The notes: generated by a model not told the origin, from the letters alone. DNA of 64,000 bases from Tubiluchus corallicola (GCA_030141605.1 JAQGDQ010000055.1:250001-314000); one strand, 5' to 3'; positions 35,000-49,900 are shown, counted from the first letter of the stretch. Numbers and translations: made by a program.

Positions 35000-37900
35000 T
35001 TAACTCCGAAAATTATTGACTCACATCGTTCAGAAACTCTTTCATGGGAGAGTCTATATTCATGCCAGGAGATGGCGCCACGCTCTTGATGGTCGCTGGA
35101 ACTTTAGACAGCATCTCCCGCACAAAGTCAATCTGTCCATAATGTGCTGCCACGTGGAGAGACGTGTGGCCTGTCTGTAAAATAACAACAGCGATTATAG
35201 AGAAATACTTCATTATATTATTTATGTAGAAGACACAACCATATCTGTATATGAGAATAGTGCAAAGAAAATGACACCATTTTATATTATATTAGGGGGG
35301 CAGTGGTGTCGGGGAGATCGTATAGGATGGTAAAATCCCACCCCCCGACACATTGCTGAGGCCTTCGACAGGGCCATTGCAATTGTTCACTGCTATACGT
35401 CTATTGGTCGTACTCGGCAAAGCCTTCCAGCTTGCTTCAGATACGCCGCTAGTTTTTTCAGGTTTAAGTTATCTACAACTGCTCTAAGTGTTGTATTTTT
35501 ATTTCCCAGACATTTGATACGAGCACCCTGGTAGGCGGTGCATCGTCCCACGTGATGGTCCGGTGTTTCGTCTTCCTGACCACATTTCGGGCAAATCGCG
35601 GATTGTGCTCGACAAGTGGTTTTTTTATGTTTTTGGAGATTACAGTGTCCGGTTAGGACCTGTATAACCATGTTGAGTTGAGTTCTACTGAGACTCAGGA
35701 GCCTATTGCAGACTCGGGCCGAGGCCCAGCCCACATGTTCCTTTGTTCTCTTGCAGTCCTCACGATTATTCCACGACGTTTCCCATCGTTTTAGACTCCA
35801 TCCCTTAATCGCGTAGACACAGCTAGCGTAAGGGACGGGCAGATAGGGTTCTGGTCCCTCCGGAGAGAGCTCAGATCCCTTTTTAGCAAGTTTGTCCGCC
35901 TCTTCGTTACCATGTACTCCTTCGTGTCCAGGAATCCATGTAACCAAGACTCGGTTTCTTTTTCCAAGTATGTTCAAGTTTTCAACACAACGTAAAACCG
36001 AGATAGATTTTACTGTATTGTTTTCAGTAGCTTTAAGAGCCGCCTGGCTGTCTGACAGGATGACTATTGATTGATTCTGGAGTCCTTCCGAAGACATTAT
36101 CTCCGCCGCTTGTGAGATGGCGAAAACTTCTGCCTGGAAAACAGTACTCAATTTCCCAAGATAGAAGAACTCCTCCAATACTCTGGACTCAGTCGGATAC
36201 TCGATACGTATACCTGCACCGATCGTTCCGCCCAGTTTGGAACCATCGGTATAACACCTGACACAGTTCCTATCCATTTCGCCTTCCGATTTGATAGCGA
36301 TTTCTCTTTCCTGAATCTGGCATTCGAAATTTCTTTCGAACACGCGTGTTCTTTTTCTTAAATCACCCGGCATATGCAACAGTTGGAGGTCGCGCCTATA
36401 GCTATTGCACACATCGATATGACTTTTAGACTTACCAAAAGTTCCCACGGTCTTCGCTGTCCAGAGCCCCGCCGTATCTATACGGTATGACCCTCGGACC
36501 GCCTCCGACCGAATGAACTCGTCTATTGGTGTGATATTCAACAACATCTCCAATGCACCGGTAGGAGTACTTGGGAACGCTGAAGAAATCATTAAGCATG
36601 TTAATCTCTGTACTTTCTGGAGCATTTTCCTGAGGTACATTTTTTCCAACCCGCTGACCCAGGACACACACGCATACGTCATGAAAGGACGCACCATTGC
36701 CGTGTATATCCATTTCATGATCCGCGGTTGGATACCCCACGTTTTACCAACAATTTGTCTGCATTGCATAAGTGCCGCCGTCGCCTTGTTGGTGACCCGT
36801 GTTATATGGCTCTTCCAAGTCAGTTTACTGTCTAGGGTTACTCCTAGCAGTTTCGCTTCATTGGAGAGTTGGAGCTTCTGTCCATTCATCCAGAGATCCC
36901 CAATATTTGGATTTCTCTTGTTTGTGAACATGATTACTTCGGTCTTACTACTGCTGAATTCTAGTTCAGTTTTCCTGGACCATTCAGCAGCAATGTTAAT
37001 TACATTTTGCGCCCTCCTTCTGATACGTTCGCACTAGCTATTAGTACTGCCAGGTCGTCAGCATAGGCTTGTGCATAAATTCCATTTTCTTCAAATTCCC
37101 TAAGCAGAGAGTTCAAGACACAGTTCCATAGCAAGGGAGACAGTATTCCGCCTTGGGGGTTTCCCTTTACTACTTCCCTCTTTACCGTGGCATCACACAG
37201 CTCTACTTGGACCGTACGGCACCTTACCATGTTCTCAATCCAGCGGATAAGAACTGTCGATACCTCAAGTTCAAGCAATGCGGCGGATATGCTATTAAAA
37301 GAAACGTTATCGAATGCCCCAACAATATCCAAAAAGACACCTAGTGAGAGCTTCTTTTTAGCAAGACTACGTTCAATACGCTGTACATACTCGTGCAGAG
37401 CAGTTTCCGTGGAAACGCCTACGCGGAAGCCATACTGCACATTGGATAGTCTTGCTTGTAATTCAGTATCCTCGTTCAATTGATAGAGGACTATTCTCTC
37501 CAACCATTTCAGTTGAAATGACGTTAATGTTATCATCCGGAAAGACTTGACTTCTAAATAGCTATTCTTTCTGGGTTTCGGCAAAAATACTCCTTTCCCT
37601 TCCTTCCAGGATCTCGGTACATAACCATACCTGAGACATGTCTGGAAAAGCATGAGGTAGTGTTTTTTAATGTATTTCCATCCTTTCTGCAACAGGACTG
37701 GATATATACCATCTGGTCCAATGCCTTGAAAGGTTGGAATTCAAACAGTGCCGCTTTCACTCGTTCTTCCGAGCAAATGGAAGCGATGAATTCCTCATCC
37801 ACGGTCGCGCAAACAGGCAAGTCCGTGGATGTGTCTGGTTCCGTTACTCGACTCCCTGGTGATAGGGTGTCGAGGAGCCGGTTTAAAGTTTCCTCCGGTG

Positions 37901-40900
37901 AACTGGTTAATTTACCGTCTTCTTTATACACACAGCTTAACTGCGCTGCTTTATTTCAGCAGAGGACCTTTACCAACCTAGCAGTTGGTGCCTGATTTTC
38001 CATCTTTTCCGTGAAACTCCGCCAGGATTGGCGTTTCGCCTTCCGGACGGCGTTTTTAAATATAGACTGGGTTAGCTTTCTTGTTTCCCAGTCTCGTTGA
38101 TTTTTAGTCTTAGTGGCTCTCCTGCAAGCCCTGCGCGCCTCCTTGCGGAGACGGCTTAGCTCCGGATTCCACCATTTGTTCCCATCCTTCTTCCTCTGCC
38201 TACGTAATGGGCAAGCAGTTTCATAAGAATGAATAACAGCAGCCTGAACTTCATCAGCCAAATCCTCAATATCCTCATTGGAGGACACCTTGTATTCCCG
38301 GTTCAGTTCTGGAAGTTTATGCTCAAGTTCTTCCGCATACTTTTCCCAGCAAGTACGGCGGATGTTCCTGATGAGTGGGTTTTCTTTTGAAATACTGCTT
38401 TTCACCAGGAATCTTATATACATGTGGTCCGACAGCGATGGCACGTCACTGACATACCAATCGCGTACTATGTCCCCTGCATGCAGATTCCTCAGTGTCA
38501 AGTCTAGCACCTCTTCTCTTGCTTTTGTTCGGAACGTTGGTTTACGGCCAACATTACAGAACTCAAGATTAGCGCTTGCACAATACGCCAAGAGTTCCTC
38601 ACCCCTGTCGTTGACATCGGTGGAACCCCATAACGTATGATGCGCATTAGCATCAGTCCCCACAATAATTGGAGTTTTATCGCCGTCCCCGAATGATATC
38701 AGTTCCCTGAGTAACATAGGGGGAGCCGGTTGATCATGCACCATGTATGCCGAGGCGAAAATGAACTCATCTCCATCCCGGCACACATTTTTTGCTTTAA
38801 CCACCACAATGTCTGTATTCGAGAACACTGGAAGTAAAAAGCATTTTAGGTTAGGAGTGGCATAAATGCACGCCCGAGGCCTTTCTCCATTCCGGTTTCC
38901 CTGGAACAGATCCCATCCTCGGAGTTTACCCCTAACTTCCCCACCGTGCGTCCAGGGTTCCTGTACAAAGACTAACACGGTACGTATGTGTTTTACAACA
39001 TCCTGCAAGTTGTAACTCGCAGCTTTGCTTTTGTGAAGATTGATTTGCCAGCACTCAATACCAGAGACACTTTGTGCTGGCTTCTCACCTATTTTATCCC
39101 TGTTAAATGACACCATTTAATAGGAAAATAAATAAAAAAAATTCTTACAATTTGACACTCAGGAAGCCGCTAATCAGCACGAAGATGTAGATGGGTTTAG
39201 CGGTACCGGATATTTTCACATTATCAGGTATAAATCATAAATCTCGGAAATGAGACAATGAAGCTGGTTGTGGATAGCGTTACGTGTATTTAAGAATTGG
39301 CAAGTAAATGAATCGTTTTACATTTGTTCATGTAACTTAATTCGGAAGTTTTAAAGATGGCGTTAAACGTACGCTGATCAAATAATAGGGCTATTTACAA
39401 ATGTAGTCTTTTAGTTGTGTTATTGTGTTATAGCAAGGCAGAATGAATTCAGATCCCAATCCGCGAGTGTAACCTATACCTGGTCGAGTGTGGTTATCTT
39501 ACGTCAATATTATGTCAATATTGTAGATTATTTCGCTAAAGTATAACTAACCAGTGTACACGTTGCTCGTGACTAATTTTTCACTTGACTGTACCTGGTT
39601 CAATGCGGTTTACTCATGTGTGATTGAGCAGTTTGCCATAATTTTCACATTTCGACTCCTATCTCTGTTTTAATCCTCCCTCGGGCCCTTAAACAATTCC
39701 AGTTCAAGCATGACAATGTTTTCAATTGACTACATAGGTGCACAACTGCCTCACAATACCTAAATAGTTATGAAAAAATTTAATTTAATTGTTCTCCTTA
39801 GGAGGAGTTTAATGCCAATCAAAAAACTGACCGATGTCCAGTGTCCTTGACCCTTTGACCGACGACACCGTTCACCTATTTTCAAGGGACCTACTCACCA
39901 GGCATCTATTCTGTAAGTTTCGTGATTCTAACTCTCTGCGTTTCTGAATTGACTTGAAGTAAAAAGAGGAAAATTTAAAGCCTAGCATACTGTTTAGCAT
40001 TTTAAATTAAAAAAAATCAGCGTCATGTCCTAGATCGGCGACCCTAACGCTCGCGGATAAAATTTAAACACAACTGATGTTACTACAAATGCGGAATTTC
40101 TAGTGTCACTATGTTACTATTACATCATTTGTTAGTGCTACAAAGCTTATTAGTAATTAGTAATCGGTGAATAAGAAAGAAAGATAAGAAAAGAAAAAAA
40201 TAAGAAAATAGAAACAGAAAAAAGAACAAAAGAAGAAAAAGAAGATTGGTTCTAAGATTTGAAAACAACTAAAACGAACTTCAAACTACAAACATCAGGA
40301 ATGAATTATTTTGTGTTTCAAAAATGAACCTTTTGGCTGGTGAGTTTCCATGACACGGAATTTCTCAAAGCGTGTAGGACATTCACGTGACCTGCCTTGG
40401 CAGCTAAATGAAGAGCCGTCATACCATCCTGAAAACATAATTAAGAGTTTTGGTTTAACATTTAAAGGAAGACAGGATGATTTTTCATATACTACCTCAT
40501 TTTCAAATCCGTTAAAAATATACATTTTAACACAATTACTACTGCAAAAACGTTTCTGATAATTAAATAATAGATTAAAATCTTAATTAACGGCGGCGGA
40601 TGACATCACAAACTAACATAATTTTCAACAGCATAAATATTCCACGAGCGTGTTGCACGTATTTGCGAAAGCGAAAATTGAAGTACAGTGTTGCTGTAAG
40701 ATATTCAGTGTGTTTTACTAAAACTAGGCAAGCTTTAAGATAAAAATTCAAATTTCAAATTTACCGCTGTGCTCACGCATGAGCTGCCGAACGTGTGCAG
40801 TTCGTCACAAACGAACATATTTGAACTGTGAGGTACAACATCTGTTTTTTGTGCAGTGCTTTCCGAAATGCAGGCGCTAGTGCCCGCCTAACTAGCGAAT

Positions 40901-43900
40901 GGCAATATGCATGTAACAGCGAAGAACTAGTGGCGCGAACGTGAAATTGTGTTTGTGTGGTAATAAGTCTTTCACGTAATCATTTTTGAGAAAAATGGTA
41001 TGTTTCCTTTTAATATTTTAAAGAGTAGATTGTTTTGACGTACAGTCCAAGATTGGGTCCGATTTTTCTTTATGAACTAGTTAAATGTGTTGTCTACTCT
41101 GCAGCCTCCAGCCACAATTTTATCTTAATGTAATCAAACTTAACAGAGGGAATGTGAAAAAGTTATGTTTGAGTCTTGATTTGAACCACAAACGTTTGAA
41201 TTGAATTTTCTCGTTTTAATTGATGCACCCTCTCAAGTTTTTCGCCATTTGCAGTGGAATAAAGCTTCAGAAATTAAAAAAAAATCACGTAAAAATTCAC
41301 TAATTGCAGTTTACTAACTGTAGTATTTCCAACAATAAATCATCATTTTGGATAATTGATTCTACAATTATAATAACAAAATTTAAAGACGTTTTTCACC
41401 GTGTTTTCTTCGGTAGCTGACGCTCCAGCTTCTAGTAAAGTTTTACAAACAGCTGCATGTCCACCTTCCGCCGCTAGATGGAGCGCCGTTGATCCTGTTG
41501 TCTATATAAACAACATAAATGCATTAAGTAAACATTAGTTTTATTTACATCAATAGCTATTTACTATATTGGTGAGATGTGAATATTAGTTTACAAATGA
41601 AAGAAATAACAGCACCACCAACATGTCCGCAACGAGAGAAACCTTTTATTGCAAGGATGGATGTAACATGGCAGGTAATTCTATGACGAGTGTAGTGCTT
41701 CTTGGTTTTTGGTATTTAGAGGTTGCCTTAACTGTTTTTTTTATTTTTTTTACATAACTGATTGGTGCAAATTTATTAACACCTGTTTTCATAGCTTTAG
41801 ATGAGTGTAGCATGTAAATAATTTTCTGTGCATTACGGTTGGCATTGATAATAACAAAAGATGTTGTTCAAAAGTCAGCATTAGAATAAAGATAACAATA
41901 ATTACTTGGGCTCTTGTTATTCCATTCATAATAATACATGTTAATACATTCATTCAGAGGCGAAGGAATAGCTCAGTGCGTTCTTAGCGACCGATCTTAG
42001 GCAACGTTGAGTTTGGTTAGTAACTGGATAGGTGGTTGCCGGGTCAATATAGGTCAGCTTCATCTGCTTGTGCTGCTTCTGAATGCAGAGGGGTGTCTTT
42101 CACTAATTTTTGTCTCATTGAAGAAGAGTGTTTTCGCACACTCGAATACAGCTAAAGCACATCCGCCAATTTAATGTGTTATTTCAAACGTAAACCTTGA
42201 TAATGAGCACGGTTCTAGTCCCGCCACACTGTCAACTTAATGCCTATGCCTATGAGTAGTGAATATCAATTTTTATAAAAATATTTACGTTTAAGTATAC
42301 AATAGACTAAGCCAGTAGATCAAGTTATTCATTTATTTATTACGTTACCTGGTTACAACTCTATATATGGTAATGCTTACCTTGTTTTTAGCTGATGTTA
42401 TGATGATTTTATTGAACCTCATTAATTCTTTGATGACCGCCACACTTCCCTTAGATGCTGCAATGTGGGCGCACGTCATTCCACTCTGTAAAAACACACA
42501 ACCAATTTACCTTTAAATTAGTTATTCGCTTTAAGAAAATCTTTAAGACTTTCGTCGTTTTTAGGCGTCTGTGTTCAATTATGATACGGATCAGGAACAT
42601 TTTCCACACAGTCTAGAATTTATGTGGCATGGCCGCTGCACAACCATAAACAAACAGCAGAAAAGCCAAAGAAAGACGGACAAAGAAAACAGAAATGGTA
42701 AACAAAACAAGACTAATTAGTATAAGTAGTCACATTTTTTAAAAAAAAGATTAAAATTGGAACAGAAAGTCAAGAGAAGGAAGCAAAAGAATGACATCAA
42801 CAATGGTGACAACGACGACAATGACGACAACGAAGACAAAGAAACAAAACGAAGAAAGGGGAGAAAAATATGATGATGATGATGACGACGACGATGATGA
42901 TGATGATGAGGAGGAGGAGGAGGAGGAGGAGGAGGAGGAGAGGGACGATGGTGATGATGATGATGATGATGATGATGATGCACACAGGTGAGACGAAGAA
43001 AGAATTAACATTATGTGTTTGTAATTTTCAAGAAAAGTTATAGCGCATCACACAGACTTACAGCATTCGCCATAGTGACAACTTCTGGTTTATACTTGAG
43101 AAACAATTTGACCACATCAGAATGATCGTTTTCTGCCGCTAGATGGAGCGGTGTCTGGCCATGCTGAAATAAATAACTATACGTGAACATCAACCTAAAC
43201 ATCAACATAAATATAACCATAAATGTAAACATAAAGATAAGCATAAGCATCAACATAAACATAAAACAGTTATATCTCGATAATATTTTTATTTGCGAAA
43301 TGTTGAACAAATTTGAGTATCTCTTCTCTGGTTAGGAAGGAGAAATAAGGGAAAAAAGACAGAAAAAGGGAGGAAGGAGAATAAGAAAGCGTAGATCTTT
43401 TGGAATCCTAGTCAAAAAACAAAAAACAATTTGAAAGGAGGTTACCTGCAAACTACAAAAATTAGATAGACTAGTTCAGAAAGTTATACAGAAAGACAAT
43501 TTCAAAGTAGTTGGTACCAAGAATTCAAATAGATAGGAAAAATACGAAGTTAACAGTGAAAAGAGACGAGAGAAAGTTCAATTCAGACTAAACACAAAGC
43601 AGGTAACGCTACTAAGCAATACTAAGTTTAGCTGAAATAAAAAAACGACGATTGTGAAACTGAATGCAGTGAAAATAAACTAGTTGCTGGTAAGAGTGAA
43701 TGTATCGCTCTTGCAATAGCACCAACCGCTGAAACTGTCACCATCGCCGGGAAACAGCGACAATCTACGAAAAGCTACAATCATGAAAAGCACATGTTTA
43801 ACTTACGTTGTCCTTGGCATTGGAGTCTGCCTTCATTTGAAGGATCGTCTTGCAGACCTCAATCTGGCCATTCTGCGCCGCGTAATGCAGAGGAGTTTTC

Positions 43901-46900
43901 TTTGCCTAAATGTGATAATAAAAATAAGCAAAGTTATTCGATATAACAAAAAATGAGTTTACAAAAAAATTTACAAATATATTTATGGCAATGACTGAGT
44001 TGCATTTAGTAAGTTAGTTTCTCATCAAGGTAACGAGACTAAGATCATTTTTGCATGATAGGTTCACTAAGTGTTTAACACATTACCAATGACAAGGCGT
44101 CTATGGTAGCGCCATATTTCTCGATAAGCATTTTGACAAGTTGATTATAACCATTCATAGACGTCAGATGTAGTGGTGTGACGCCAAGCTTTGATTTTGC
44201 GTTGACAAAGGCCTTGTTCTCCAGTAGCGCCTCCACGGCTGCTCCATGTCCATTCTCAGCTGCAAGATGCAGGGCTGCTTTACCATGCTGCGAAAGAAAT
44301 AGAAATGATTGACTCACTAGATTGTTGGCTGGTTGTTTGTCTGTTTGTCTGCTTGCCTGACTAGCAAACTTGTTGGATGGTTGGTTGACACTTGATTGAC
44401 TGGTTGTCACTTGGCCGATGTCCTTCAGTCTGTCTGGTTGAATAGTTGATTGCTTAACTGGTCGAACGGTTAATTTATTTTCACTTTATTGCTCGGTTAT
44501 TCATTTAAGCGTTCGTTTATTTTCGTCGTTGTTGTTTATTTGTTTGTTTATTTTATCTATTCCATTTGCTTGTCGAATGTTTGTTGTTTTAGTTTGCTGC
44601 TTCGTCATTTGGTTTGTTGGTGGTCGATTCGTGAATTTGTTTGACTGTTCATTTGTTCATTCGTTTCATTCGTTCGCTTTTTCTTTCCACTCTGTTACAT
44701 CTGTTCACTGTTCGTTTGTTTTTTTCTTTTCTATTTTTGGTTGGTTTTGTTTCTTTTAACATTTTTGCTACTTGTAGATTAATTCAAGAATGCAGAGTTT
44801 AGTGAACATTTATAAGACAACGTTCAGGTCTTTAATGGACTTAACATTTATACACTATTAATAGTAGCATGAATGCGTAAAGCACATAAAATTTGGTGAT
44901 TTTGTGCCTCTTTTTAGTAATTAGGAAATTCTAAAAACAGATCACGACATTATTTTTTACCTCATCAAAGACGTCCACTCTTGCATGGTTTGTAAGTAAG
45001 ATATTGACAATATCAGCATGACCTTGTTCACTGGCAACTAGCAGAGGAGACCAGCCATTCTGAAGAAAAGAAAAATACTCTCAGCACATTTTGAGAGATG
45101 TTCATGGTTTTGATGTGCCATATATGTACTAGCAATTTGAATGAAATCATCGTGTGCAATTAGATTTTAAAACTTGTTTATGCAAGTTTAGGAACTTTGG
45201 ACTATAAAACCAAGTTGCTATATGTAGATGTCTTGACCTGTGATTGCGCATAGATTTATAATGCAATAACAACTTGGAGAAGTATAATGAAACAGTGATA
45301 ATAATAATAGCAAAAAAACAGCAAAACTATGCTGAACCAGTTCTAACAGTACCAAAAAAGACCAGCAAAAATAACTGTGATAAAACAACAAGACGTCATG
45401 AATAAGTTTTTGACATCACTGACACTGAAAGATTGTATTGTGTGCTGTAAAACACTTGTAACAATTTTATTGCAAAATGTACAATGTTCACAGATTATAA
45501 ACTTTTATGACACATTATGATACCACTACAGTAGAAAACTTTCAACCTCTCCAAATGCTGTCTCAAGACCAACTGGAACTTGCATGCCTGGGAGAATCAA
45601 GCTCTAATCACATGACCAGACATACAAGTTCCTATTGGAAGGTACATTAAACATTAAATTCATGCAAAGGTCACCTATACTCTACATGTTAAACCAAAAT
45701 CAAATCTACATGGCTTCTTTCATAGCAAAATACATTAAGTTCACTAGTTGCTTCTCTTCCAAACTTATTCTAATTTTCAGTAGTCATGGAAACGAGGAGA
45801 TGAGGAGGCATATTGAGGCTGCAGCTAAAAAACATTTGTAGAAAACTGACAATTAAATAGATTACATAATACCACAATCGCGTACAATAAGCGACACTGC
45901 GCCAACAGAGAAAAAAAAGGAAAATGAAAAAAGTCATTAGCTACAGAGCAAACACAAAATGTCATGTCATGAATCACAAAGCCACATCAATACATACAAT
46001 ACAACATCAGAGAAAAAATTGCTATTATACATTATCAAAATCAAACTTTGTTAATTGGCACTACAAAACCGACAATACATTTAAAGTCGTCTAATAATCA
46101 ATGTAATCAGCAACTAGTAATCATGTAATCAATTTCAAAACAAAACTAAACAATGTAACAAAATTAATAAAAAACTGAGGAAGGGACTAACAGTGCTATG
46201 GGCTACTGCAAGTGCCATTTCCTAACAGCCATGTAGTTTAATTATCCCTTCAAAATCATTAAAAATTTAACAGTAATACTAATGCGCAAGTCATAGATAT
46301 AACAATAATACTAATACGCAACTCATAAAAACTTTATGGGTTGCATTATTCTGGACGCTAATGTACCACGAGAAAGATGTGAATGTAATTATACAGCGTG
46401 AGGTAAGATAATTACTTAAACCTTATCATTATCAATCAGACCTTTGACAGCTGATTCTCGTTTAGTTAACATACGTTTGACGAGCATTGGAGACTTGCAA
46501 GTAAGAGGTTGGTCAGATGCTGCCTGAGTGATAGGATACAAATGATGTACGGGTCTTTGCAATGAGTTTCCATTAGCCAGTACCACTTCAGCACCTCGTA
46601 CTTCCCCATCACTACTGCCTAACAACCGAGAAATTCGGCCTAATTTCCATCTCCCTCTTGGGTGATTTTCTTCCTTAATTAGAACAACATCATTAATTTT
46701 TGGAATTTGTTTGAGTGCACCCTTTTTAGTTACCAGCTCTGACTGGGTTCTTGCACGCAAGTCTCCAAGGTATTCAGTTTGCCAACGTTTCCAAAATTGT
46801 TTAACTTGTTTCTGACCGTTTTTCCAATTCTCAATTAAGGTTTTTATCGTTGGTTGGAAATCTGGGTCATTGCACACATTACTTTCAAGGTCTTGGATGC

Positions 46901-49900
46901 CAGGTGGACGATGTCCAGTAGGCATGAGAAAGGAATTTGGCGACAATGCTTCTAACGTGGATGAGTCAACATAACAGAGTGGTCTGGAGTTGATAATGTA
47001 CTGGATCTCTTCTAGTACAGTCACCAGTATATCATAAGGAAGAGGTTTGCACAATGTTGTTTTTCTGAGAGTGTGTTTTACCAGGCCGACAAGTCTTTCA
47101 TAATGACCCCCTTGATGAGATGCTTTGGGGATAATGAAAGACCATGAAAAACCAGATTTAGTAGCAAATTCTTGACACAATTTGCTATGCAATACAGAAT
47201 TGAAATTAGCATCCATAGTATTTCGAACTAGCTTGAAGGTGGGTGCATTATCTGAATACATTTTTTTAGGACGGCCATAGCGAGCTATGAACCTTCTCAA
47301 GACTAGTATTAGAGATTCTGCTGTCATGTCTGTAACTAGAGCTAAATGAACTGCCCTAGTTGTCAAGCAGTCGAACAACTCTATCCAAGACTTTTTTGTC
47401 AAGTTCTTGGTTTTAGAAGTACCACTCTTATACAAAATAGGCCCCATATAATCTACACCCACATAAGAGTAGGGACAAGAGGGTACCAGACGCTCATCAG
47501 GTAACTGTTTAAATGGAGGTGAGCAATAAGGACCACCTTCATATCTTCTACATGTTAAACATTTTCTTAAGATAGCTCTTATGATATTGCGCCCATTAGG
47601 CACCCAATAGTTAATGCGGAAAATTGCCAAAACCTGTGATACGCCAACATGGCAATATACTTTGTGTATATGTTGCACAATTAGTTCTACAAGTTTACAA
47701 TTTGGTAGTAACAGTGGTTGTGATGTTAATAAACTGTGCTTATTCTGAAATCTTGTTTTGCAAGCAATTAGACCAGCATCATTCACAAAGAAGGTGACAT
47801 TAGAAGAGGCCCTTTGCAATTTTTGCTGAACAAAATCAAGGTAAGTAAACTGTATCCATCTGATCCACAGTTTCAAAGCCTGTGTTGTCTCCTGTATGGT
47901 AACGAGATTTGTGCTCAATCTTAGGCCCTCTTTGTAATGTACAATTACTGGCAAAATTCTGAGTACAAAGGCAGTGACTATTAGAAGTCTGTCTAACGAT
48001 GAGTAATCATTGATGTTAATCACATTGCCAATTTTTTGTTTGCAGGCAAAGATGTTTCAAAGAAGACTTCCTTGGTATTGGGCATTTCAGACTCTACCAT
48101 GTAACGGCCATCTCTAAACTCTACTGAGTTTTCAAATTTTCTTACAGCCATCTCATCATCATCAACTGTTGGTGAATCCTGAATTCCTAAAGAATCCAGG
48201 GACCAGAATCGCTCTAACGGATAACTACTCTCTGTCTTATCATCATAATTGGCAACAGTGTCGATGCATGACAAGTGCACTTCAGGTTTAGTAACATCTA
48301 AACTAGACGAGTTGTCAATGATCAAATTCATTGAAGTGTCAAAACCAGGCTGAAATGACAATAATGCTGTGTTACATGTGACATTTTCATTTTCAGCATC
48401 AATGGATTTTTTCTGAACTGTGCCACCAATAATGTAACCAAGACAACTAGCAAACATAAAAATGTCAGGTCCTAATTTTCTCTTCTCAGCACCCAATACT
48501 CTGAAGTAATGATCATTTCCAATTAAGAGTTCAATTTGCTCTTTCAGGTCATCATCAGAAGAATGGGTACCTGGTAGGACATCGGCCATGAGACCTTCCC
48601 AGCACTTTAACTTTGAATAAATGTCAGAAGGGAGACTAGGCCTTCGAGAATATTGAGCAATAAATGATACAACCCTTACATCTAATTCCAATTGGCAAGA
48701 GGTAGGACCACCGTTTAAAGTTATTACACTATCATAGCACTCAATTCGTTTTGGCTCAGGATTAGCAAATGTAGATAACATAACAGTGGATTTATTGCTC
48801 AATGGCAAATCAAGTCGGTCTGCTAGTGACTTTGTTATGTAGCTAGTGTGACTACCAGTATCTAAAAACCCTCTGATTCTTACACCATCTTGAAGTTTTC
48901 GTTCCCTTTTCATCAATGTTTGAGGGTTGAATGCATAACATAATACTGTCTGCATGATTGTGGTTTTTGAATTTGGTTTTGAGTTCAACAGCATAGACTC
49001 ATTAGTGAGATGGCTTTGTTTGGGCACTGCACTAATTTCAACGCATTGTGGGTTGGGCCGTTTATTAAATGCAGCCTTTTCACACAAAGTGAGGTTATGA
49101 CGACCCAAACAAACAACACATTGTTTAGTGCAGGTATCTTCAGTATGAGTTTTTGACATGCATATCATACATCTATTTTGCATTTTCAGTATGGCTTTCT
49201 TTTCAGAAATTGACAACTCGTGACAGTACCTGCTCGGATGGCCAGTCTTACCACACAAGAAACATGGGAATTTCTTGAATCCCGATGAAGACCCAACAGG
49301 TTTGTTTGATTTGGGTTTACCTTTGTTCACTTTAGGTTTATTAGAGCCCTTGTTAAGTGGTAGATTTGATAACCCAGGATGCCCAATACCTTCACTTTGG
49401 AATGCAATCTGTTGTTCAGTATTACTTAGTACAGATTCATGCTGGTAGTTTGGTCTTCGACCTGCAAAACCCAATTTACCATTTTTGTATGAAGGTTTGC
49501 TTATGGGTTTTTCAGTAGGTGTGGGCACTGAATTCTTATCCTTTTGAATTGCTTCAATGTCTTCAACATAACACTCCATGGTTCTGATCAAATCATCTAG
49601 TTTCCACCTTGAACCATGGGTCATACCAGAGCACATTCTATGCAATTCATTGTTTATGTTAGCTGGAAGACGCCTGGTAATTTGTCTGACTATGTAATGC
49701 TCTTCCTCATACCCCAACATGGCCAAAGTTCTCAGTATTGACTCAATTTTGTCAAGAAACTTTCGAAGGTTTGTAGCATTTGGTGCAACTGTTTCTAAAT
49801 TTTCAAGCAAGTCTAAGTTTCTATCTATCAAATCATCTTTCTTTAGAAACCGCTTTACCAAATGATTGACTGCCTGCTGATAACTTTCGGCTATGGCTGG

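Larger units (their letters stand above)
35283..39104 (-). mobile_element. 5'-truncated I-type LINE with 14-bp target duplication
   Basis: The insertion is bounded by the direct repeat AAATGACACCATTT at 35269-35282 and 39105-39118. On the - strand it carries an apurinic endonuclease, reverse transcriptase, RNase H and a C-terminal zinc knuckle in that order. It ends in a short TAATATAATATAAA tail instead of poly(A), like the TAA tails of I-factor elements. The 5' end is truncated at the start of the endonuclease, so the gag-like ORF1 is absent. At least three frameshifts break the ORF, so this copy is dead. It lies in the TRPN intron between the exons at 35174 and 40330. Confidence 0.9.

Noticed and set aside
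37153-37995. Plus-strand frames opposite the LINE
   Set aside because: They are antisense shadows of the RT and endonuclease coding sequence.
42206-42217. GGTTCTAGTCCC as the B-box of a tRNA gene starting at 41970
   Set aside because: The distance from the A-box is over 200 bp, too far for a tRNA, and no cloverleaf forms.
42717-43011. Poly-His, poly-Ser and poly-Asp frames
   Set aside because: They come from the GAT/GAG trinucleotide tract.
45635-45841. Identical short frames in the two LTRs (also 51841-52098)
   Set aside because: They lie wholly within the LTRs and run against the element's strand.
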